DNA from: JAEXOD01 sp043805435
GTDB taxonomy: Bacteria; Bacteroidota; Ignavibacteria; Ignavibacteriales; Melioribacteraceae
DNA length: 64,000 nucleotides
NCBI GenBank assembly: GCA_043805435.1
Contig: JAZDHY010000036.1
Location: 8,844-72,843 of the forward strand
Direction: 5' to 3'
The notes beneath the pieces were generated by a model. That model was not told the DNA's origin, ran no database searches, and was given only the letters and a program-made list of their open reading frames with translations. A program made the translations under genes and the position numbers. Below, piece by piece: positions 8,801-17,700 of the stretch. The first letter of the stretch is position 1. Every line of letters starts with the position of its first letter.

Positions 8801-9811
8801 ATGGATAAAGAGAAAAGCAAAAATGGAATTCCAATGAAAAATAATCTTTGGGGTATTATACTCGCCGGCAGTGAAGATAACAGATTAAAAAAATTAATTG
8901 AAAAGTTATACAGTTATAACAGGCCAAAACAATATTGTTATTTAATGGGTAATCAATCTTTGCTGTGGCATACAACAAAACGTACATATAAACTAATTCA
9001 ACCAGAAAAAGTAATTACTGTTATTAATAAAAAACATGTGAAATTTTATCACGAAGAGTTTGGCCACCAACCCCCCGAGAGAATTTTAATTCAGCATTTA
9101 GAGCGGGGTACTAGTTCAGAAATTCTTTTTCCGTTGTTAAAAATATATAATCGTCACCCGGAATCTGTTGCCGCATTTTTTCCGGCTGATAGTTTTATTG
9201 AGGAAGAAGATCGATTTATGGAACATGTTAACGAAGCGGCTGCTTATGTTGAAAGTCATCCGGATGTGATTTTAATGCTGGGAATTAAATCAAACAGAAC
9301 CGAAGCGGGGAATAATTGGATTGAGTGCGGCGAATTAATGCAAAATAGCAATGGAAAAAATATATTTAATGTAAATAAATTATTAAAAAGTTCAGGCCAA
9401 AAATCACCCGATAAGAATTTTACAAATAACAGATTGTTGAACACATCCGTAATTATTGGCAAATGCTCAACAATTATAAAATCAATTCAAACGTATATAC
9501 CTGAGGTTTTTGACGCTTTTGAAGTTATACGGGATAATATTAATTCTTCTATTGAGAATGTTGTTGCCGAATATGCATCTCTCGATATTCCCATTTCGAA
9601 TTTAGATACATCCGTACTTGAAAAAATGATAAAAGAGCTTTGTGTTATGGAAATTACCGGGGTCAATTGGAGTGAATGGGGAGAGGAAAGTCAGATAAAA
9701 TGTGATTATGAAAGAATTAATAAAGAACCTTTTCCTGAAAAACAAATGGACAAAATTAAATTAAAAGCAAATAAAAAAAATAACAACAAATTTGAAGAGG
9801 TATATTATTAA
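8801..9811 (+). CDS. Nucleotidyltransferase resembling mannose-1-P guanylyltransferase
   Basis: A 336-residue protein with the start of an NTP_transferase fold: WGIILAGSEDNRLKKL at residues 14-29, then NRPKQYCYLMGNQSLLWHT, as in GDP-mannose pyrophosphorylases (PKQF signature). RGTSSEILFPLL and AAFFPADSFIEEEDRF follow. The usual Gly-rich loop GGxGxRLWP is degenerate here, so activity is uncertain. Such enzymes make NDP-sugars from sugar 1-phosphate for surface polysaccharide. The C-terminal third shows no left-handed beta-helix or isomerase domain. SD GAGGG is 6 bases before the ATG. It stands alone, with no other sugar-pathway gene next to it. Confidence 0.72.
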   Translation: MDKEKSKNGIPMKNNLWGIILAGSEDNRLKKLIEKLYSYNRPKQYCYLMGNQSLLWHTTKRTYKLIQPEKVITVINKKHVKFYHEEFGHQPPERILIQHLERGTSSEILFPLLKIYNRHPESVAAFFPADSFIEEEDRFMEHVNEAAAYVESHPDVILMLGIKSNRTEAGNNWIECGELMQNSNGKNIFNVNKLLKSSGQKSPDKNFTNNRLLNTSVIIGKCSTIIKSIQTYIPEVFDAFEVIRDNINSSIENVVAEYASLDIPISNLDTSVLEKMIKELCVMEITGVNWSEWGEESQIKCDYERINKEPFPEKQMDKIKLKANKKNNNKFEEVYY

Positions 9812-9964
9812 CTTTTGTTATTTGTTAAATAGAGAAAATTCTTTTTATTAATAAAACAAATAAACCATTAGGTATACTTAACTATTGCAATATTTGCGGA
9901 TTATATAATAAGTGTGTTAGTCTAAAATTCAACACCTTAAATTTTGATAATAAATTTGTATCTA

Positions 9965-9998
9965 TATGCCAAATATATAAACCAATATATTTGGCATA
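9965..9998. promoter_or_regulatory. 14-bp perfect inverted repeat upstream of haem kinase
   Basis: TATGCCAAATATAT (9965-9978), loop AAACCA, ATATATTTGGCATA (9985-9998). It lies 150 bp after one gene and 142 bp before the next. It could be a terminator (no strong T-run follows) or an operator for a dimeric regulator. Confidence 0.5.
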
Positions 9999-10140
9999 AA
10001 AGATTTTCTTGAAAACCTAAAAGACTGCTTAACCATAAATGCCTAAAAATAAAACTGCATTTTACGGAAGACGAATTATTTTGATAAATATGTAAAGAAT
10101 CGAAAAAGAATGTATTACAAAATATTAATAGGATAAAATT

Positions 10141-11709
10141 ATGAACTTAAAACGTTACAAAAAATACCCCGTTGTTGTTTATTTTTATTTGTTAAAATTA
10201 GTTTGGACATTAATTATTATTGGTTTTTTATTTTGGTTTTATCAAACAGAGTATACCGAAACAATAGTATTAATAAAACAGCAGTCTCATACAGTTTATA
10301 AACAAAATTTAGTGTTTAGAGCTTGGGCATCAAAACATGGCGGGGTTTACGTTCCGGTTACCGATGAAACACCGCCAAATCCTCATTTATCCAATATACT
10401 CGAAAGAGATATTATAGCTCCCTCCGGTAAAAAACTAACCCTAATGAATCCTGCATACATTACCAGACAGATTTTTGAAATGGCCTTAAAAACAGAAGGA
10501 TTAAGAGAGCATATTACCAGCCTCAAACCGATTAGAAAAGAAAACAAACCGGATATTTGGGAAATAACGGCTCTAAACGCTTTTGAAAAGGGTAAAAAAG
10601 AATATTCGAGTTTTAACACAATAAATAAAAAAAAGTTTTTTAGGTATATGGGGCCTTTAATTACAAAAAACTCATGTTTAAAGTGCCACGCTTCTCAAGG
10701 TTATAAAACCGGAGATATTAGAGGGGGAATAAGTATAGCACTTCTTTGGGAACCCTATTCTTCTTATATTTATAAACAGACACAAAAAATGGCTATTATC
10801 TTTGGAATAATTTGGTTGTTTGGATTTTTGTCTTTGCGATTTGTAAGAAAAAAAATAGTTATTCAACATGTTAAACGCGACGAATATGCAAATGAGTTAA
10901 ATAAAACAAATGAGGAATTGTTTTTATCAAGAAATTTGCTTGAAGAAAATTTGTTTGAAAGAAATAAACTTATTAACGAAATAAACGAAATGAATGGTGA
11001 ATTAACAAAGCTGAATTTGGAAAAAGACAAATTTTTTTCAATTATTGCTCACGACTTAAGATCGCCTTTTAACGGATTAATAGGACTTACTGAGATTATT
11101 GCTCAAGAAGCTGAAATTTTTTCCAAAGAAGAACTTTCAGATTTAAGTAATCAGATCCACAACTCGGCTGTTAGATTGAGTAAATTACTACAAAACTTAC
11201 TCGACTGGACTCAAATACAAAGTGGAAAAATGACTTTAACAATTGTAAAGCAAAATTTACGAAAGGTTGTTATGCAAAATTTAATTTTATTTGAAAATTT
11301 GATTAAGCAGAAAAAAATAAATATTGAAATAAATATTGATTCTTCGATAATAATATACGCTGATGAAAATATGTTTAACTCAATTATTCGCAATCTAATA
11401 TCTAATGCAATTAAATATACCCCAATAAATGGATTAATAATACTTTTTGCCCGTAATATTAACAATAATGAACTTGAATTTTCAGTTACTGATTCAGGCA
11501 TAGGAATACCACAGGATATCTTGCATAATTTATTTAAAATTGAGGAAAAAGTTAGCAGAACAGGTACAAACAAAGAACAAGGAACCGGACTTGGTTTAAT
11601 ACTTTGTAAAGAGTTTGTGGAAAAACATGGCGGGAAGATTTGGGTAAAAAGTAAAGAAAATGAAGGTTCGGTATTTTATTTTACAATTCAACAGATGGAA
11701 GATAGATAA
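10141..11709 (+). CDS. Sensor histidine kinase with Tll0287-like haem c domain
   Basis: Membrane sensor kinase of 522 residues. TM1 is at about 17-37. A periplasmic domain (about 45-205) matches the DUF3365/Tll0287-like family: FRAWASKHGGVYVPV, NPAYITRQIFE and the haem c motif CLKCH (residues 179-183). TM2 (about 218-238) is followed by a coiled coil, then HisKA with IIAHDLRSPF (phospho-acceptor His304) and HATPase_c (about 405-518; N-box NLISNAIKYTP, G-box GTGLGLILCKEF). The CxxCH implies covalent haem attached outside the membrane, so redox, O2 or NO sensing is likely. No response regulator is adjacent. A bacteriohemerythrin follows 134 bp downstream. Confidence 0.92.
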   Translation: MNLKRYKKYPVVVYFYLLKLVWTLIIIGFLFWFYQTEYTETIVLIKQQSHTVYKQNLVFRAWASKHGGVYVPVTDETPPNPHLSNILERDIIAPSGKKLTLMNPAYITRQIFEMALKTEGLREHITSLKPIRKENKPDIWEITALNAFEKGKKEYSSFNTINKKKFFRYMGPLITKNSCLKCHASQGYKTGDIRGGISIALLWEPYSSYIYKQTQKMAIIFGIIWLFGFLSLRFVRKKIVIQHVKRDEYANELNKTNEELFLSRNLLEENLFERNKLINEINEMNGELTKLNLEKDKFFSIIAHDLRSPFNGLIGLTEIIAQEAEIFSKEELSDLSNQIHNSAVRLSKLLQNLLDWTQIQSGKMTLTIVKQNLRKVVMQNLILFENLIKQKKINIEINIDSSIIIYADENMFNSIIRNLISNAIKYTPINGLIILFARNINNNELEFSVTDSGIGIPQDILHNLFKIEEKVSRTGTNKEQGTGLGLILCKEFVEKHGGKIWVKSKENEGSVFYFTIQQMEDR

Positions 11710-11843
11710 TTATTTGTTATTAAAAAGGCTACCGGGCATATATTGTTTTTACTGTTAAAATATATGTTTGATATTACGATATATGTTATCAGAAAATCAC
11801 TTTGCTAAATAAATTATTTAAATAACTAAAAAAAGGAATATCA

Positions 11844-12251
11844 ATGGCATTAATATCTTGGACAAACGAATATGCGGTAAACATTTCCATAATTGATAAT
11901 CAACACAAAACATTAATTGCACTAATTAATATTTTGCATGATAAAATGAAACAAGGTAAAGGAAAATTAATACTTGATGTAGTTTTAACCGAATTAACAG
12001 AATATACAATCTATCATTTCTCTACGGAAGAAGAACTTTTTCGTAAATACAATTATCAAGAAACAAAAGCACACTTAATTGAACACAATAAATTACTTGA
12101 AGAAGTAACAAAAATAAAGAATAATTTTGACAGCGGCAACACGGTAATAACCCTTGAATTAATGAATTTTTTAAAAAATTGGTTAGAAAATCATATTTTG
12201 AAAAGTGACAAAAAATATTCTTCTTTTCTTAAAAGTAAAGGAGTTGAATAA
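11844..12251 (+). CDS. Bacteriohemerythrin
   Basis: A 135-residue four-helix protein that binds O2 at a non-haem di-iron site. All seven ligands of the family are present at expected spacing: His21, His58, Glu62, His77, His81, His117 and Asp122. It starts at ATG with SD AAGGAA. Stand-alone hemerythrins supply or sense O2 in microaerophiles, often near chemotaxis or signalling genes. Here it follows the haem-containing kinase in the same direction, so it may report or buffer O2 for it. The partnership is inferred. Confidence 0.93.
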   Translation: MALISWTNEYAVNISIIDNQHKTLIALINILHDKMKQGKGKLILDVVLTELTEYTIYHFSTEEELFRKYNYQETKAHLIEHNKLLEEVTKIKNNFDSGNTVITLELMNFLKNWLENHILKSDKKYSSFLKSKGVE

Positions 12252-12337
12252 TAGATAATTTTGCCATGACATTTGTGTTTTATGCTGCTACCAAACGGCT
12301 TGTGATTGTTTGGGGTTTACGGTGCTATATATCTTTG

Positions 12338-12480
12338 ATAAACGATGTTAATGATGGTTGGAAATAGCGGCGTACAATGGATGGCTTTTATAGTGTACCG
12401 GACATACAGGCGTTTTCCGTTCTTATAATATACCTGTATTTGTTAAACAAGAACATCCATTTCGTTTGTTTAGCCCGGCT
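12338..12480. repeat. Interspersed repeat, copy A (5' of porin gene)
   Basis: Shares blocks with copies B and C (13757-14015): a ATAAACGAT...TTAATGAT.GTTGGAAATA block, CATACAGGCGTTTTCCGTTC, TTATAA.ATA and TAGCCCGGC. The copies lie on either side of the porin gene in direct orientation. Non-coding by inspection. Confidence 0.65.
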
Positions 12481-12544
12481 GTTCACATAGTTCAAAAAGA
12501 TATTACATAAGTTAATTGATGTAAATAGTTTAGTTGAGAAAAAA

Positions 12545-13681
12545 GTGAATAAAGTAATTGTATTTGTATTTTTTTTGGTGTTAGGGGCTTCAATAAAAGC
12601 TCAAGAAAGGGGCTCCGAAAAAATTGTGCCTATTAAATATCAAGGTTCCTATGTTATTGATTTGGTAAATAATATAAATGGAGGCAAAAAAACCGGTTTT
12701 AGTTACTTAGGAAGAGTAAATCTTAGACTTTCGTTTGAGACACAAAGTGCTAATTTGTGGAACAATGGCGAATTTTTGGTTAATATTATCAATACACATG
12801 GTGGAACCCCGACTGACAAACTTGTTGGCGATTTTCAAGGTGTTTCCAACATTGAAGCAGGAAATTATACTTATTTTTACGAATTATGGTATAAACATAC
12901 CGTTGGTGATTTTGCCTTTTGTGTTGGTGTGCAGGATATGGCGGCCGATTTTGCAGTAAGTGATAATGCGGCATTATTTCTGAATGGTTCGTTTGGCATT
13001 CATTCAACAATTTCAAGCAATGTTACTTCTCCAATATTTCCGTTAACCGGATTAGGGGCGCAGGTGCAGTGGCAAGTATCACCCTTATTGCTGATAAAAG
13101 CGGCCGGATATGACGGATTACCTGATGATTTTAATAAAAATCCTTACAACCTAAAATGGGATATTAAATCGAATGATGGTATATTATCGGTTGTGGAATT
13201 TGATTATTTTTCCAATTTGATTGATAGTTTACCCGGAACATATAAATTGGGATTTTATTATCACAATCATTTATTAAACGAAGACGAAGATGACCTTAAT
13301 TACATGAATAATTATGGTTATTATTTTGTGGTGGATCGGGTTATTTTTGAAAACTTAAATGGTAGTAAATTAACGTTTTTTGCACAATTAGGTTTTGGTC
13401 CAACAAGTAAAAATGAAAACAATTTATACGCCGGAACCGGAATTAGTTACACAGGTTTAATAAATAATAGAGAAAATGATATTTTAGGTTTTGCTGTTGC
13501 TTTTGCCGAATTCAAAAATAAAAATATTAGCGAAACAACTATTGAAGTTTCTTATTTAGCGCAAATAACAGATAACGTATTTATACAACCGGATATTCAG
13601 TATATAATAAATCCGGCAGGTACTGATTTAGACTTAAATAACTCTTTGGTTGGAATTGTAAGATTAGGATTAAGTCTTTAA
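12545..13681 (+). CDS. OprB-like carbohydrate porin
   Basis: Outer-membrane beta-barrel of the carbohydrate-selective OprB family. The 378 residues start at GTG with a signal peptide ending near KAQE (residue 20). Features of the family are YELWYKHTVGDFAFCVGVQD and the ADFAVSDNAALFLNGSFG stretch (residues about 115-155), then GLGAQVQWQVSPLLLIKAAG, alternating beta-strands and a terminal strand GIVRLGLSL. It should allow diffusion of sugars or related solutes. It is a monocistronic gene bracketed by copies of an interspersed repeat. No sugar-utilisation genes are nearby. The substrate cannot be read from the sequence. Confidence 0.82.
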   Translation: MNKVIVFVFFLVLGASIKAQERGSEKIVPIKYQGSYVIDLVNNINGGKKTGFSYLGRVNLRLSFETQSANLWNNGEFLVNIINTHGGTPTDKLVGDFQGVSNIEAGNYTYFYELWYKHTVGDFAFCVGVQDMAADFAVSDNAALFLNGSFGIHSTISSNVTSPIFPLTGLGAQVQWQVSPLLLIKAAGYDGLPDDFNKNPYNLKWDIKSNDGILSVVEFDYFSNLIDSLPGTYKLGFYYHNHLLNEDEDDLNYMNNYGYYFVVDRVIFENLNGSKLTFFAQLGFGPTSKNENNLYAGTGISYTGLINNRENDILGFAVAFAEFKNKNISETTIEVSYLAQITDNVFIQPDIQYIINPAGTDLDLNNSLVGIVRLGLSL

Positions 13682-13756
13682 TTAGAAGGGAATTTGTTGT
13701 AGAAACTTAAAAACCACATTGTACAATTGCACTTCCGGTTTGCACGAGAGGATTGG

Positions 13757-14015
13757 ATAAACGATCATTAATGATTGTTGGAAATAATGGCATACAATGT
13801 ATTTAGAATTACACCCGCATATAGGCGTTTTCTGTTCTTATAACATAAGTGAATATTTTTTGCTGTTTATCATTATTTTTTTTATCAGCCCGGCAATTCA
13901 TGGCTCTTATAGTTATTCCACACATACAGGCGTTTTCCGTTCTTATAACATAAGTGAATATTTTTTGCCGATTATCATTATTTTTTTATTAGCCCAGCCA
14001 TGCATGGCTGGGCTA
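13757..14015. repeat. Interspersed repeat, copies B and C (3' of porin gene)
   Basis: Copy B (13757-13893) and a shorter copy C (about 13902-14015) are direct repeats of each other. Both carry AGGCGTTTTC.GTTCTTATAA, CATAAGTGAATATTTTTTGC and TAGCCCGGC-like ends. They resemble copy A at 12338-12480. A 93-codon frame through them is a by-product of the repeat, not a gene. Confidence 0.7.
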
Positions 14016-14020
14016 ATAAA
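13985..14020. terminator. 36-bp perfect palindrome
   Basis: The 36 bases are fully self-complementary about the centre 14002/14003. The core is AGCCCAGCCATG followed directly by CATGGCTGGGCT. It forms the end of repeat copy C and follows a run of T. In RNA it would be a very stable hairpin that could end porin transcription, or it may be the terminal structure of a MITE-like element. Confidence 0.65.
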
Positions 14021-14330
14021 GTTACAGCAAAAATCAACCTGTATATTTATAAAATTTGTATCAATTCATTTAGATTAGATTTTAAAACTTTTTTTATTTA
14101 TATTATATAATAATTAAAATAAGTTTAATTAATTGTTTCATCAATAGAATAAAAAAAATATCACACGTGATTTTATTATCATCCAATTGGTGTTAATTGA
14201 TACATATTGTTTGTTAATCATCACCATTAATGTACTTTATTATTTAACTACTTTCAATTTTAGTAACACCTTATTGTTAATTAGAGACCGTTTAAGATAA
14301 TTTATTTTAACAATTCAAATTAAATTTGCA
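14021..14330. other. AT-rich leader of the giant kinase
   Basis: About 310 bases with no coding frame or clear promoter. A TTTTAAGATAATTT-like stretch just before 14331 is the only mild promoter-like composition. I see nothing else. Confidence 0.4.
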
Positions 14331-14714
14331 ATGATTTTAAATTACCTGAATATTACTCCCAATCAAAATTATCTTCTTGATAATATAAACCTTAATTTTA
14401 TTATAGTTAATTGTGAAAAAAAAATTATATCTTGTTCCAATTCCGCAAAAACTCTTTTTAAACTGCCCGATATAAATTCCAATGATATTTTTATAAATCA
14501 ACTAATCCATACAGATTTTTATAATCTGTTTTTGGATAAATGGGAAAATAATCGTTTTTCTAAAGAAAATACTTATCATGAGTTTTTAACAAAAGACTTG
14601 GATGGCTCCTGTTTTTGGTCGCAGTTTTCCCCCAATCTAATATTTAATGAGTTAAATCAACAAACCGGTGTTTTTTTTTTCAATTCAAAACATCAACAAA
14701 CAAAAAGAGATTGA
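14331..14714 (+). pseudogene. First PAS domain of the giant kinase, cut off by T10 frameshift
   Basis: A 127-codon frame that reads as a PAS-like domain (NLNFIIVNCEKKIISCSNSAK, then LDGSCFWSQFSPNLIF...TGVFFF) and then loses phase in a run of ten T at 14671-14680, stopping 34 bases later. With nine T the frame would continue directly into the kinase at 14668 as TGVFFSIQNINKQKEIELEN, the normal PAS-to-helix linker. So this is most likely the true N-terminus of the 1.8-kb-residue kinase. It may be broken by a sequencing error, a real mutation, or a switchable or slippery tract. It could also be translated alone as a 127-residue protein. No good SD precedes its ATG. Confidence 0.7.
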
Positions 14715-17700
14715 ACTAGAAAATAGGTTGTTAAAAGAATATTTAACAATTTTCCCAGAAATAATAAATGTTGGACTTGTAACCTCAAAAGACGGAAATA
14801 TTATTAATGTAAATTCGCAATTTTGCGATTTTATGAACTCTTCTTATCATAATTTTATTGGAAAATCTTTAATTGAGTTTATTCCCCTACCGGTTTATGT
14901 AAATAATTCAAATCTATCGTTAATTAATATTTCAACCCTCCGAGAACTTGAATTAATCAAATCCGATGGTGCCATATTTTGCTGCAAAGTTGTTAGTATT
15001 CAAATTACAATTAATTCCAGCTTATATACTATTTCTATTGTTGCAAATATTAATTTTTGCAACAAATCTTCTACTTTTTCTAATAGCCCGGAGTTTATAT
15101 TTTCCGATTTATTAAACCATCCAATTGCTGTTTATCAACTTTCACAAACCGATAAAGGTGATTTAATATTTGATTTTGTTAATGATTATTTTGAATCTTG
15201 GTTTTCTGTAAAGCTTAATAAACTAATCGGCAGTCCATTAACTTTAAAAGATCCTATGAATTTACAAGAGAATATTTATTCTACGATAATAAACATTTGT
15301 GAATCTCCGGTAAAACATCATTTTTTCTTTAATAGTTATTCTTTAGATAATAAACATGTGTTTTTACATTTTATTATTCCCCTATACAATCCTGTATCAC
15401 GTCATACTTGTCTATTAGGGATTGTATTTAATTCTTCCGATCTGCACCACAATCCAATTTTTAGCGGGATATATTGTAATCAATACAAAACGTTGGTTGA
15501 AAACTCTACTGATATTATTGCAAGATATTCACCAGCCGGCAGAATTATTTATGTTAACAAAATTACTGAAAAAATCTTTGGAAATAAAGTTAAAGATGTA
15601 TTTGGAAAAACCCCAGTAGAAATAGCAGATACAAATGATATGAAAATTATTTACGAGAATATTTTGAAAGCTGCTTCTACGGGAAAAACTATTGAATATG
15701 ATTTAGATGTTGATGTAATTAATTCAAATACTCCAATTTATCATAATGTTAAAACTATCCCCGAATTTGATGAAAATAATTCCTTAATTAGTGTTTTAGT
15801 TATCGGCAGAGATATTTCAGCCCAAATTAATGCTCAAAGAAATTTGAAGTTATTAGTTTATAATATTCCTGATATTGTTACCCGATATAATAAACAAAAT
15901 CAATTGATTTACGAAAATTCGTTTATGACTGATAAGTTCGACAAAACCGAAGACCAAATTATTAGAAAAAGATTTAATGATTTAATAACTAAAAATAAAT
16001 CAATAAAAGGATATGAATTACAAAAAGCCATACAATTGGTTTTTAATACGGGAAAACCTAACTCGTTAATTTTTTCCGATTGGTCGTCTGAAGCAGGCCG
16101 ATTATATTTTGAAGTACGTTTTATTCCGGAATTTAGTGATGGCGGCAATGTTATTTCTGTTTTAAGTTTAACAAGGGATATAACCTTACTTAAACAAACC
16201 GAAATTAATTTGGAAAATAGCGAACAAAAATTTCGTTCACTTATTGAAAATTCGCCCGATAATATTATTAGTTATAATCTGAGTGGGATTGCCATTATTG
16301 CAAATAAAGCTGTATTGGATTTATTAAATGTTTCCGCAGATCAACTGATTGGCAATCCGGTTTTAAAAGCCAAAATATTGGATACTGATGGATTTAATGA
16401 ATATGAAAATAAGCTGTTGGAAGTATTAAACACAGGAAAATCCGGCAAGGTTACTGTAAAAGTCCCTATTCAAAAAAACAATATAAAAACCCATGAAGTG
16501 GTTTTTAATCCTAATTTTGATAAAGAAGGAAAAGTTATTGGAGCTACCGCTTTTGGCAGAGATGTTACACCTTATGTTGAAATTCAGGAAAAATTATGTC
16601 TATTAAACCATAAATTAACAGCTCTTAGCAGTTGCAGCCAAGTTCTTTTAAGAACTGAAGATGAAGATACTTTAATAAAAGAGATTTGCAGGATAATACA
16701 TACTGACGGGGGTTATCCTCTTGTTTGTATAACCTATCCTCATCAAGGCTCTAATACAATATTTAAATCCGCTGCCGGTACCGGTGTTGGTTATAATCTT
16801 ATTAAAGATATTGATATTGTTCTGCCATCAAAAGGGGATATTGTTACCTTAATATCTTCCGAACAGAACTTCTATTCCGATCAAATTATTTGTATTTATA
16901 ACTTACACGAAAAAATAAGTCCTCTTTCTTGGATAAATGATATTGCTGCTTTTGGTTATAAAACAGGTATTATTTTACCACTATATACTATAAATAAAAA
17001 TTTAATTGGCTCTCTTTTATTGTTTTCCAACGATATTGATATAATATCTGAAAGTGAAAAAATTCTATTAAAAAAACTAGCCGGTGATTTAGCTTTTGGA
17101 ATTTCTATGCTCCGCACAAAATTAAAGCTAAAAAGTATTGAGTTAGAAAGGATAGAACATTTAGCCTTTTTAAAAAATATGGATAAAATTAATCAGGTTA
17201 TACAAGGTACAAGAGATTTTGAAGAAATGATGAACTCGGTTCTTGAGGTTGTATTAAATATTTATGATTGTGATCGTGTTTTTTTAGTTTATCCTTGCGA
17301 CCCTAATGCCAAAGAGTGTTCCGTTCCCATTGAAATTACTAAACCGGAGTTCCCCGGAGCATCCAAATTTAAAAATATAATTAAGATAGATAATGAAGTG
17401 GCTGATTCTTTCCGTGTTCTTTTAAGTTCCGATTTTCCTGTTAAGTTTGGCACTGGTACCGGTAATGACCTCCCAAATAATATATCTAATCGGTTTGGTT
17501 TTAAATCTTTTATTGCAACAGCTTTATATCCAAAACACGATTTGCCGTGGGAATTCGGCCTTCATCAGTGCTCTTATGCCAGAAAATGGACTTTGTCTGA
17601 AGAAAAGCTTTTACACGAAATAGGTTTTCGTCTTACCGATGCTCTTACCGGTATTATTTCATATAACAATCTGCTTGAAAGCGAAAAGAAATATAAACAA

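Noticed and set aside
13797..14078. 93-codon plus-strand frame
   Set aside because: It is the translation of two repeat copies and runs through a perfect palindrome; it has no SD or recognisable domain.
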